Shown: positions 7,139-13,417 of the stretch, in pieces
Layout of the letters: each line of letters starts with the position of its first letter
Position numbering within the stretch: position 1 is the first letter of the stretch
Assembly (NCBI GenBank): GCA_045540355.1
Contig: JAZQHB010000089.1
Location: 1 to 16,176 of the forward strand
Source of the DNA: RGIG2945 sp045540355
GTDB lineage: Bacteria; Bacillota; Clostridia; Oscillospirales; Acutalibacteraceae
Length of the DNA stretch: 16,176 nt
Direction: 5' to 3'
The notes under the pieces: model-generated
What the model was told of the DNA's origin: nothing
The model's input: only the letters and a program-made list of their open reading frames with translations
The model's database searches: none
Translations under genes and position numbers: made by a program

Positions 7139-7529
7139 TTTTTAATCGTCCCATCTTTGTTCTTGAAAGCACCGTTGATGCACGAAAATATATTTACATC
7201 TTATCCAACTCTTTTAAATCGTCCCGTCTTTGTTCTTTTTTAATCGTTCCTACTTTGTGCTAAAAATAACTTTTAATGCACGATAGTTTGACCTTTATCA
7301 AAAACCATCTTTGTAAATGCACGAAAATATATTTACATCTTATCCGACTTTTTAAAATCGCCCCATTTTTCTTCCAGAAAGAACTATTTATGCACGAAAA
7401 TTTATTTTCATTTGCTCCGACTCTTTTGGCAGGGTGCTGGTTTTTGCACGAAAGTTTATTTTGATTTAAACCAACTCTTTTGGCTAAATGGTTATTTGGC
7501 ACGAAAATATATCTTCATCTATTCCAAAC
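7139..7529 (+). repeat. Head-to-tail array of CGTCCC/GCACGAAA repeats
   Basis: This holds about seven full or partial units. A full unit (~70-75 bp) begins TTTTTAAATCGTCCC, has a variable middle with TTCTT and AAAGAAC, then TGCACGAAAATATATTT and CATCTTATCCRACTC. GCACGAWA occurs at 7180, 7279, 7319, 7392, 7446 and 7499. Two units near 7212-7260 are left-end fragments. The last two units have replaced the CGTCCC part with GGCAGGGTGCTGG or GGCTAAATGG. Short ORFs run through the array on both strands, but they are products of the repeat. There is no transposase. Together with the next feature it fills most of the 749-bp gene-free gap 6965-7713. Confidence 0.82.
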
Positions 7530-7533
7530 TTAT

Positions 7534-7658
7534 ATATCACCCGATATATTTGCGTTGCGAAGCATCATATCGCATACGAAGTATATATCGCATTTGTAAA
7601 AAATATATCGCACAAACGCAGTTTGTATATCACCATTTTGATATCATGATATCAAAAT
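7534..7658. repeat. Cluster of mini-hairpins separated by ATATCRC, ending in a 24-bp palindrome
   Basis: The 7-mer ATATCRC occurs at 7534, 7567, 7585, 7605 and 7627. Between copies are small inverted repeats: ATAC-GAA-GTAT (7574-7584), ATTT-loop-AAAT (7592-7604) and ACAAAC-GCA-GTTTGT (7612-7626). A perfect 24-bp palindrome with arms ATTTTGATATCA follows at 7635-7658. The spacers are palindromes rather than unique sequence, so this is not a CRISPR. It resembles a structured intergenic repeat; function unknown. Confidence 0.7.
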
Positions 7659-7675
7659 ATAATATAATAAAACAA

Positions 7676-7697
7676 CCCAATCATAGATATGATTGGG
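7676..7697 (-). terminator. Terminator of the transglutaminase-like gene
   Basis: The 10-bp arms CCCAATCATA and TATGATTGGG with a 2-base centre lie 16 bp past the stop at 7714. On the minus strand the stem is followed by TTGTTTTATT. A good rho-independent terminator. Confidence 0.82.
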
Positions 7698-7713
7698 CTT
7701 AAAAAACTTTTAT

Positions 7714-8910
7714 TTACTCTTTAAAAATATACAGATGAAGGTTTGCATTGCTTAACAAATAAGTAACATTCTCCGTATCTGTGAAAATTTCGAAAATTTT
7801 GTTTCCGTCGATTAAGTCAGTCTTCGCTTTAAGTAATTCTTTCTCGTTATCAAATCTTATCGCAATATAACCCTTATCAGATTGCTCTTGCAATACGGGC
7901 TTTACCTTTTCAAAGTTGTATTCCGAAAAATTAAAGCCGTTATAAATGAAATAATTATATTTTGTACCGGTACATTCCGGCGTGTCTGCACTTTCCGATA
8001 ATTTCTGATTTGATTTTCCGAGCTCATCTTTCGTAATTCCGAAATACATATGTGAATGATCTGTTAAAGACTTATCATCATCTTCAAGCTCGTCCCAAGT
8101 AAGATCAAAATAATAATATTCTCCGTCAATCCTGCAGTAATTCCAGACATGTTCTTCCTCATCATTTTTAGAAGATTCATTTTCATAGTTGCTGAATTCT
8201 ACTCCGCACTCAAAACCCAACTCTCTCATTATCGAATTGAATGCAAGTGCATATCCGCTGCAAATTGTTTTGCCTTCTACAAGACAGCCGTAAGCTGTAA
8301 CACCGAGGTTATCAAAATCTTCACTGTCTGAAAGAGCCTTATCGTATTCGGCGGAGTCCAGAATACTGTCATAAACAAACAGAATTTTTTCAAATGTATC
8401 TGTCTTACCTTTAGCTTTCGTAACAATCTCATCAAAGTTCTTATCAAAAACCGCTTTTTTATTGTCCAAGGTCTCCTCATTCGTTACATATAAAAGCTTC
8501 AGATACATATTGTGTTTGCCATCGACAACTTCATAATATGTCTCATGATCGTAAAGATTCACCCAAAAATATTCAGGGTGTTCATACATTATGTCGCGGT
8601 ATAAAAACCAAAGCTCTTCACATTTTTTATCATATTCTTCCTCTGTATCATACTCTCCGATGAAAAATTCTTCATTTTCAAATTTTTCCGCCGCAACACA
8701 AATATTCACATAAATTTTCTTATCTTCTTCATCTAAAGAATTGTACACAGTATACATTGAGCTGTTTTCTTCAAGACGAGCGTGCATTTCGACCATTTGA
8801 GGACTTTCATGAGTGACATATTCTGACTGTTGAGAGTTATCTTTGCCTGCAACAAACCAAATAATCGCAACAACAAATAAAACCAAAATATAACCAATAT
8901 TCCTTTTCAC
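7714..8910 (-). CDS. Membrane-anchored transglutaminase-like (papain-fold) protein
   Basis: The product has 398 residues. I chose the GTG at 8908-8910 (MKRNIGYILV) because GAGGTG lies 6 bases upstream; the GTG at 8917-8919 has no ribosome site. Residues 6-21 form one hydrophobic segment, an N-terminal anchor or uncleaved signal, so the rest is probably extracellular. The transglutaminase core (about 170-275) keeps a Cys-His-Asp triad: Cys217 in KTICSGYALAF, His254 in EEHVWNYC and Asp269 in YYYFDLTWDE. The region 40-165 is rich in acidic and aromatic residues and is not assigned. The family includes proteases and cross-linking enzymes acting on proteins or peptides; the substrate is unknown. 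It is monocistronic and lies between two arrays of the same intergenic repeat. Confidence 0.87.
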   Translation of the reverse strand: MKRNIGYILVLFVVAIIWFVAGKDNSQQSEYVTHESPQMVEMHARLEENSSMYTVYNSLDEEDKKIYVNICVAAEKFENEEFFIGEYDTEEEYDKKCEELWFLYRDIMYEHPEYFWVNLYDHETYYEVVDGKHNMYLKLLYVTNEETLDNKKAVFDKNFDEIVTKAKGKTDTFEKILFVYDSILDSAEYDKALSDSEDFDNLGVTAYGCLVEGKTICSGYALAFNSIMRELGFECGVEFSNYENESSKNDEEEHVWNYCRIDGEYYYFDLTWDELEDDDKSLTDHSHMYFGITKDELGKSNQKLSESADTPECTGTKYNYFIYNGFNFSEYNFEKVKPVLQEQSDKGYIAIRFDNEKELLKAKTDLIDGNKIFEIFTDTENVTYLLSNANLHLYIFKE

Positions 8911-8924
8911 GGCAATCACCTCAC

Positions 8925-8942
8925 TTACTATTTCAATAGTAA
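8925..8942. promoter_or_regulatory. Inverted repeat in the promoter/leader of the transglutaminase-like gene
   Basis: TTACTAT-TTCA-ATAGTAA is a perfect 7-bp inverted repeat 14 bp upstream of the chosen start. It overlaps a weak -10 candidate on the minus strand (TACTAT, with TTGCAA 17 bp further upstream). It could be an operator or a leader hairpin. Confidence 0.4.
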
Positions 8943-8965
8943 CACACGCTCAAACAGTTTGCAAG

Positions 8966-9095
8966 TTTTTAATCGTCCCATCTTTGTTCTTGAAAGCACC
9001 GTTGATGCACGAAAATATATTTTGTTTTTAACCGACCTTTTTAAATCGCCCCATTTTTCTTCGGGAAAGAACTATTTATGCACGAAAGTTAATTT
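8966..9095 (+). repeat. Second, shorter array of CGTCCC/GCACGAAA repeats
   Basis: This array has two units. The first (8966-9022) is identical over 57 bp to 7139-7195. The second (about 9038-9095) closely matches the unit at 7348-7410, sharing AATCGCCCCATTTTTCTTC, AAAGAACTATTTATGCACG and the following AAA. The pattern is what the larger array would give after loss of its middle units. It fills part of the 371-bp gene-free gap 8920-9290. Confidence 0.8.
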
Positions 9096-9097
9096 TT

Positions 9098-9261
9098 AAT
9101 GCAGAATGCAGAGTTCAGAATGCAGAATAAAGGGTCTGCGACGCTATTTAAATGTTGCTTTTTAATAATTTATAAATTTTCGTGCCACAAATGTTCTTTT
9201 CAAAACAAAGGTGGAACGATTTAAAATAGGTGTGGACAAGTCTACCATTCATTCTGCATTT
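9098..9261. repeat. Heptad-arm repeat element B, carrying an inserted CGTCCC-type repeat
   Basis: The left end (9098-9148) has heptads ATGCAGA/GTTCAGA and then AAAGGGTCTGCGACGCTATT. It is a perfect 51-bp inverted copy of 13341-13391. The right end (9225-9258) matches element A's right module, AATAGGTGTGGAC and ACCATTCATTCTGCA. The middle holds an inverted copy of the other repeat family (about 9171-9227: AAATTTTCGTGCCACAA, then GGAACGATTTAAAA). It looks like a mosaic of modules. Confidence 0.75.
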
Positions 9262-9289
9262 AAAAAAGCTGCCCGAGGGCAGCTTTTTT
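9262..9289 (-). terminator. Terminator of rhaA
   Basis: AAAAAAGCTGCCC pairs with GGGCAGCTTTTTT across a 2-base centre, starting 1 bp after the rhaA stop. The stem is GC-rich at the top and ends in a T run: a strong, nearly symmetrical terminator. Element B ends right beside it. Confidence 0.88.
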
Positions 9290-9290
9290 A

Positions 9291-10541
9291 TTATCTCTTT
9301 GAAAGTACTTCTTTTTCGTATTCTTCAATTTTTGAGTACCATTCGCCGTCTTGGGGTTTGTTGCAAGCCTTGCAATACTCGTCCCAGATTTCGCCGAAGG
9401 GCATTGTTTTCAATTCTTCCTGCATAACCATAAGTTTTGTGAAGTTGCCTTCGTTCTGAAGCTTTGTCAATTCCTCGTTCGGCTGAAGCATTGCAAAGAG
9501 TAAAGCCTTCTGAAGATTTCTGAAGCCTGTTACCCAAGCGGCAACGCGGTTGATTGATGCATCGAAGTAATCAAGTGCGATGAAAACTTTGTCAAGACCG
9601 TCGCAACGGACGATTTCTTTGCAGATTTCCTTTGTTTCATCATCAAAAAGAACAACATGGTCGCTGTCCCAACGAACGCCTCTTGTTACATGGAGTGCCA
9701 TTTTCTTATCATAAGTGAGGATTGAAGAAATTTTATCACTTACAACCTCTGTCGGGTGATAGTGACCGTTATCCATAAGGCAGATGCAGTCATCTCGTGA
9801 AGATGCATATTTAAGGCACCATTCCGCAGAGCCTACTGTATAGCTCTCGACACCGATACCGAAAACCTTGCTTTCTGCACAGGGATAAACCTTTTCTTTA
9901 TCGAAAGGCTCGGAAAGGATTTCGTCAAAAGACTGCTTATATCTCATTCTCGGGCCGATTCTGTCTGCGGGGATATCCTTGTAGCCGTCACCTGCCCAGA
10001 TGTTCATAACACAAGGCTGACCCAATTCGTCTGCAAGATACTGTGAAATTCTGATACAAGCCTTACCGTGCTCAACCCAGAACTTTCTTGTTTCCTCGTT
10101 GGGGCTTGAAAGTGTAAGCGGGTCACACATCGGATGTGAGAAGAATGTGGGGTTAAAGTCACAACCCATATTTCTTTCTTTGCAGAAGTCAACCCACTTT
10201 TTGAAGTGCTTGGGTTCAATCTTATCACGGTCGACCCAACCGCCGTTTTCATCATCGAAAATTGCGTAGCAAGCGTGAAGATTCATCTTGACCTGACCGG
10301 GAACCAACTCGATAACCTTGTCGATATCGGACATAAGCTCATCGGGAGTTGTAGCCTTGCCGGGATAGTTACCTGTTGTCTGGATACCGCCGGAGAGTGC
10401 CTTTTCTTTGCGGTCAAAACCGCCTACATCGTCACCCTGCCAGCAATGGAGAGCAACGGGGATTGTTTTTAATTTTTCAATCGCTGCATCGGTGTCGATT
10501 CCCAAAGCAGCATATTTTGCTTTTGCATCGGTGTAGCTCAT
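9291..10541 (-). CDS. rhaA: L-rhamnose isomerase
   Basis: RhaA converts L-rhamnose to L-rhamnulose in the cytoplasm, the first step of rhamnose use; some homologues act on other rare sugars. The start MSYTDAKAKYAALGID (ATG 10539-10541) has GGAGGT 7 bases upstream. The longer reading from 10574 would overlap the preceding gene and lacks a site. The 416 residues match the usual length of about 419. Conserved blocks are ALHCWQGDDVGGFD (30-43), NPTFFSHP (130-137), FGIGVESYTVGSAEW (227-241), LMDNGHYHPTE (255-265) and HVTRGVRWDSDHVV (284-297). The last three supply metal and substrate ligands. No rhaB, rhaD, transporter or regulator is nearby. It follows a zinc-ribbon membrane gene by 19 bp, an unusual pairing. 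Confidence 0.96.
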   Translation of the reverse strand: MSYTDAKAKYAALGIDTDAAIEKLKTIPVALHCWQGDDVGGFDRKEKALSGGIQTTGNYPGKATTPDELMSDIDKVIELVPGQVKMNLHACYAIFDDENGGWVDRDKIEPKHFKKWVDFCKERNMGCDFNPTFFSHPMCDPLTLSSPNEETRKFWVEHGKACIRISQYLADELGQPCVMNIWAGDGYKDIPADRIGPRMRYKQSFDEILSEPFDKEKVYPCAESKVFGIGVESYTVGSAEWCLKYASSRDDCICLMDNGHYHPTEVVSDKISSILTYDKKMALHVTRGVRWDSDHVVLFDDETKEICKEIVRCDGLDKVFIALDYFDASINRVAAWVTGFRNLQKALLFAMLQPNEELTKLQNEGNFTKLMVMQEELKTMPFGEIWDEYCKACNKPQDGEWYSKIEEYEKEVLSKR

Positions 10542-10560
10542 AATATACCTCCGTACTTGA

Positions 10561-11331
10561 TTATTTTTCTGCATAACCGTCGCTTAATAAGCCGTCTCTT
10601 GTTTTTTCGTATGAAATATAAAGTGAAAATCCTGCATCAACATATTCCCATTGCTGAAGCTTCTTGATATTTTCTCGGTTTTCAACTTCATCTATTTCCA
10701 AATATATTTCATAATATGTGTTGTCGGAATTAGGTCTGTAAGTGATAGTTACAAAGTCCTCTTTTTCGATATGAGCAAATTCTTTTCTCAAGTTTTGTTC
10801 GAGGACAGGGATTTCATCGGCAGTCATGTCATCAATAGGAAGATAGACTGTGATGTTCATATTTTTAACCGTGTCTCCGTCATAGCCTAAGGCATAAGCT
10901 TCAATATAGCCTTCCTCGTCTATGCTTGCGAAGTAAGCAGTTTTTTCTGTATCAAAGACAGGAGTGTTTTCCTTGATGTTGTTCGCTGTAAAAATTTCCT
11001 GATATGTCAGGTTAAAGTAATTTTCAATTGCATCGTCGAAATCGTCTATACCTTCGATATCATCAAATTCTTCCATTTCAAATATATCATCATAGTCAGG
11101 GTTATCTATTACCTCTGAAACAACTCCAACGACAAGCAGAAATGATACTACCGATACGATAAGACCGCCGATTATACTGAGAACAATGATAAGTGCAGTT
11201 TTTTTCTTTTTCTTAGGTGCGGGCTGCGGATTTTGTGAAACAGCTTGAACATCTGAAGATACCGCTGCACCACATTCGGAACAGAATTTTGTATCCTGAG
11301 TAAGCTGTGTACCGCAATTAGGACAAAACAT
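10561..11331 (-). CDS. Zinc-ribbon membrane protein of unknown function
   Basis: The 256-residue protein starts with a zinc ribbon, MFCPNCG...FCSECGAAV (Cys 3, 6, 17, 20). A basic stretch KKKKK (40-44) and one membrane helix (about 45-72: ALIIVLSIIGG, SFLLVVGVV) follow. Next is a very acidic linker (77-103) and an unassigned outer domain of about 150 residues. By the positive-inside rule the zinc ribbon is cytoplasmic and the C-terminal part external. Such proteins are common in Clostridia, with no agreed role. The start has AGGAGG 7 bases upstream, and a promoter candidate lies at 11361-11389. The short 19-bp gap to rhaA suggests co-transcription, but a functional link is not evident. Confidence 0.82.
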   Translation of the reverse strand: MFCPNCGTQLTQDTKFCSECGAAVSSDVQAVSQNPQPAPKKKKKTALIIVLSIIGGLIVSVVSFLLVVGVVSEVIDNPDYDDIFEMEEFDDIEGIDDFDDAIENYFNLTYQEIFTANNIKENTPVFDTEKTAYFASIDEEGYIEAYALGYDGDTVKNMNITVYLPIDDMTADEIPVLEQNLRKEFAHIEKEDFVTITYRPNSDNTYYEIYLEIDEVENRENIKKLQQWEYVDAGFSLYISYEKTRDGLLSDGYAEK

Positions 11332-11360
11332 AGCAATCCTCCTATTTTGTATTTTATTAA

Positions 11361-11389
11361 ATTATATATTATGAAGTCTCAAAAAGCAA
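11361..11389 (-). promoter_or_regulatory. Candidate promoter for the zinc-ribbon gene and rhaA
   Basis: On the minus strand TTGCTT (11384-11389), a 17-bp spacer and a perfect TATAAT (11361-11366) lie about 30 bp before the ATG. The -35 box is weak. No CRE-like or other sugar operator stands out. Confidence 0.5.
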
Positions 11390-11462
11390 TAGAAAATTAA
11401 CTGCAAAAGTGCGTCTTTTGCCCACACCGCAGTATTTTGATATCAAAAGACGAAATAAGAAC

Positions 11463-11486
11463 AGCGTTGTGTTTTCACACAACGCT
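11463..11486. terminator. Terminator after the CNNM/CorC gene
   Basis: Perfect 9-bp arms AGCGTTGTG and CACAACGCT with a 6-base loop lie 6 bp past the stop at 11493. The minus-strand tail (GTTCTTATTTC) is only moderately T-rich; the plus-strand tail (TGTTTTTT) is better. It may act on both strands. Confidence 0.72.
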
Positions 11487-11492
11487 TGTTTT

Positions 11493-12920
11493 TTAATCTT
11501 TATCTTTTTTATGTTTTTCTTTTTTGTCCTTGGATTTTTTATCTTCATCGTCGACATCTTCATCGTCGTCCTCGTCCTCATCGGGGAGCTCAAGGATTTC
11601 AACCTTGACTTTACCGATTCGTCTGTCTTCGACATTGAGGATTGTGAAGCGGATATTTTTATATTCCGCAACTGTTTCCTGACCTTCCTCGGGGAGGTAG
11701 CCTAAGATGCTGATAATAAATCCTGCAAGGGTATCGTATTCACCCTCGGGAAGCTCGATATTGATAAGGTCGATAACCTCATCCAAGTCGGTTGTACCGT
11801 CAACGGTAAAGGTCTTTTCGTCAATTTTGGAGATTTCTTCGTCCTCGTTGTCAAATTCGTCCTGAATATTACCGACGATGGATTCGAGCAAATCTTCCAT
11901 TGTGACGATACCTGCAGTACCGCCGTATTCGTCAACAACAATCGCCATCTGAACTTTGTTCTCGGTAAGCTCCTTGAACAAATCATCACAAGGCTTTGTG
12001 TCGGGGACATAGTATGCTTTACGGAGAATATCACGCAAGGTAACATTCTCGGGAAGCCCTACACCGATATATTTAAGCAAATCTTTTATATATGCAATAC
12101 CGATGATATCGTCCTGGTCTTCTTCGTAAATAGGTATTCGTGAATAGCCATGCTCCATTGAAAGCTTAACCACTTCCTCAAGAGGTGATTCAACATCAAC
12201 CGCAACCATATCCGTACGGTGTGTCATAATCTCTGCAACGGCGATATCGTCAAATTCAAAGATATTGTTAATCATTTCTTTCTGAGCGTCTTCAAAAACG
12301 CCCTTTTCACCGCCGACATCAACCATCATGCGGATTTCTTCCTCGGTAACGGATTCTTCGTCGGCATTGGGGTCAAAACCGAAAATGCGGACAACTGCGT
12401 TAGTAGAAAGAGAAAGGATTTTGATAAACGGACTGAGTACCTTTGAAATGAAAACCAAAACGCCGGATACCGCAAAAGAAATCTTTTCCGGTGCTTGCAT
12501 TGCGATTTTCTTGGGAGCAAGCTCACCTAAAACAAGTGAGAAGTATGACATGAGTATGGTAATCACAAAAACAGAAAAGCCGCCCACAACACCTTCGCCG
12601 AGTTTTGCAGCAAAGGGAATTCTCATAAGAATTGGTGTAAGCTTCTCTGCGAAAACAGTAGACGCAGATGCAGATGTCAGGAAACCTGCCAAGGTTACAC
12701 CGATTTGGATTGTGGACAAAAACTTACTTGAATTTTTAGTAAGCTTCATGATGCGTTTAGCTTTTTTGTGTCCGTCTTCTGCCATTCGTTCAATTTTTGC
12801 ATCGTTCAGAGATATAATTGCAATCTCCGACATAGCAAAAAACGCATTTAATAAAATGAGTACGAACAAAAGTAAAAGCTGCCAGATAATACCTAAAGTA
12901 GGCCCGGGGTCGTCAGACAT
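11493..12920 (-). CDS. CNNM/CorC family membrane protein (DUF21, CBS pair, CorC_HlyC domain)
   Basis: A 475-residue member of the hemolysin C/CorC/CNNM family, linked in bacteria to Mg2+ (and Co2+) transport or resistance. The DUF21 membrane domain (about 1-185) has several hydrophobic helices and the motif LGELAPKK (131-138). The CBS pair (about 215-350) includes EIMTHRTDMVAVD, HGYSRIPIYEE, VVDEYGGTAGIVTMEDLLE and IVGNIQDEFD. The CorC_HlyC domain spans about 365-448 (DGTTDLDEVIDLI, TLAGFIISILGYLP). A highly charged tail (449-475, Asp/Glu then Lys) is added at the end. The promoter is consensus (12960-12988) and the ribosome site is AGGAG. Older naming as haemolysin should not be taken as toxin activity. 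Confidence 0.94.
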   Translation of the reverse strand: MSDDPGPTLGIIWQLLLLFVLILLNAFFAMSEIAIISLNDAKIERMAEDGHKKAKRIMKLTKNSSKFLSTIQIGVTLAGFLTSASASTVFAEKLTPILMRIPFAAKLGEGVVGGFSVFVITILMSYFSLVLGELAPKKIAMQAPEKISFAVSGVLVFISKVLSPFIKILSLSTNAVVRIFGFDPNADEESVTEEEIRMMVDVGGEKGVFEDAQKEMINNIFEFDDIAVAEIMTHRTDMVAVDVESPLEEVVKLSMEHGYSRIPIYEEDQDDIIGIAYIKDLLKYIGVGLPENVTLRDILRKAYYVPDTKPCDDLFKELTENKVQMAIVVDEYGGTAGIVTMEDLLESIVGNIQDEFDNEDEEISKIDEKTFTVDGTTDLDEVIDLINIELPEGEYDTLAGFIISILGYLPEEGQETVAEYKNIRFTILNVEDRRIGKVKVEILELPDEDEDDDEDVDDEDKKSKDKKEKHKKDKD

Positions 12921-12959
12921 AAAAGATTTTCTCCTCTCAAAAATAAAATTTCATTCTGT

Positions 12960-12988
12960 ATTATAGCAACGAATGTTTAATTTGTCAA
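12960..12988 (-). promoter_or_regulatory. Consensus promoter of the CNNM/CorC gene
   Basis: On the minus strand a perfect TTGACA (12983-12988), a 17-bp spacer and a perfect TATAAT (12960-12965) lie about 40 bp before the start. It is the third perfect housekeeping promoter in the window. Confidence 0.88.
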
Positions 12989-13066
12989 ATAATTTTATAA
13001 AAACAGCGGAATTATAGCTTTTTTATTCGGAATAATAAATATAACACCGATAAAGGAGTAGATAAA

Positions 13067-13255
13067 ATGATGTTCAGAAAAAAAGACAAAGGTCGCAAAA
13101 ATAAGCCGATAGTTGAAGAAATGGTGAATCTGTGGGAAACAAGCACGGAATATGACCCGACAGATGTTCTGGGAAGCTATACAGGTACACCGAATTACGA
13201 AAACAAATTCGAGCTTGATGACCTCGTTCCCGAACAGGACCCTGATGATTTGTAA
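13067..13255 (+). CDS. Small acidic/basic protein of unknown function (62 aa)
   Basis: An ORF of 62 residues on the plus strand, divergent from the CNNM gene, with AAAGGAG 8 bases before the first ATG. A second ATG follows directly. The N-terminus is basic (FRKKDKGRKNK); the rest is acidic with NLWETSTEYDPTDVLGSYTGTP and ends EQDPDDL. There is no signal peptide, membrane helix or cysteine. I believe small proteins with similar WETxTEYDP and GSYTGTP patterns are widespread in Clostridia, but this is memory and not a search. The low-complexity-free composition and good ribosome site favour a real gene. No strong promoter is visible. The stop lies inside a perfect hairpin (13247-13279). Confidence 0.68.
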   Translation: MMFRKKDKGRKNKPIVEEMVNLWETSTEYDPTDVLGSYTGTPNYENKFELDDLVPEQDPDDL

Positions 13256-13279
13256 TATTGCAAAGCAATATTACAAATC
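13247..13279. terminator. Perfect 15-bp hairpin across the stop codon of the small ORF
   Basis: GATTTGTAATATTGC, a 3-base loop and the exact complement. The first arm contains the TAA stop (13253-13255). No T run follows, so it may protect or punctuate the 3' end rather than act as a standard terminator. Repeat element C starts 2 bp later. Confidence 0.6.
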
Positions 13280-13280
13280 G

Positions 13281-13391
13281 AGTGCAGAATGCAAAATGCA
13301 AAGTGCAGAATGTCGGGTGGGTTTCACCCACACCCAATATAATAGCGTCGCAGACCCTTTATTCTGCATTCTGAACTCTGCATTCTGCATT
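13281..13391. repeat. Heptad-arm repeat element C
   Basis: The left module (13281-13344) has heptads GTGCAGA, ATGCAAA, ATGCAAA, GTGCAGA, then TGTCGGG, hairpin GTGGG-TTT-CACCCAC and CACCCAATATAATA. It is closely alike to element A's left module. The right module (13341-13391) is the perfect inverted copy of element B's left end. The element fills the whole space between two hairpins (13247-13279 and 13392-13417). Confidence 0.8.
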
Positions 13392-13417
13392 TTTGTTTGC
13401 CTGTCAGGGCAAACAAA
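13392..13417. terminator. Hairpin enclosing the mnmA stop codon
   Basis: TTTGTTTGCC and GGCAAACAAA form a perfect 10-bp stem. The mnmA stop (13404-13406) lies in the 6-base loop. No clear T run follows on the minus strand because element C begins at once; the original tail may have been displaced. Confidence 0.55.

Noticed and set aside
7260..7502. Minus-strand ORF of 80 residues with recurring KRVGxNxNKxSC
   Set aside because: It is a reading of the tandem repeat array; the protein-level repeat follows from the DNA repeat and there is no ribosome site. The same holds for the plus-strand ORFs at 7276-7464 and 7412-7702.
7534..7658. CRISPR array, suggested by regularly spaced ATATCGC
   Set aside because: The repeat is only 7 bp, and the spacers are 11-15 bp and palindromic rather than unique; no cas genes are present.
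10539..10574. Longer rhaA start (11 more residues) overlapping the upstream gene
   Set aside because: The GGAGGT site is 7 bases before the inner ATG, and the usual family length fits the shorter form.
11493..12920. Haemolysin toxin
   Set aside because: The TlyC/HlyC naming of this family is historical; the DUF21-CBS-CorC layout points to ion transport or resistance.
12328..12966. 212-residue plus-strand ORF opposite the CNNM gene
   Set aside because: It is a shadow of the well-supported CNNM coding sequence and covers its promoter; composition is typical of an antisense frame.
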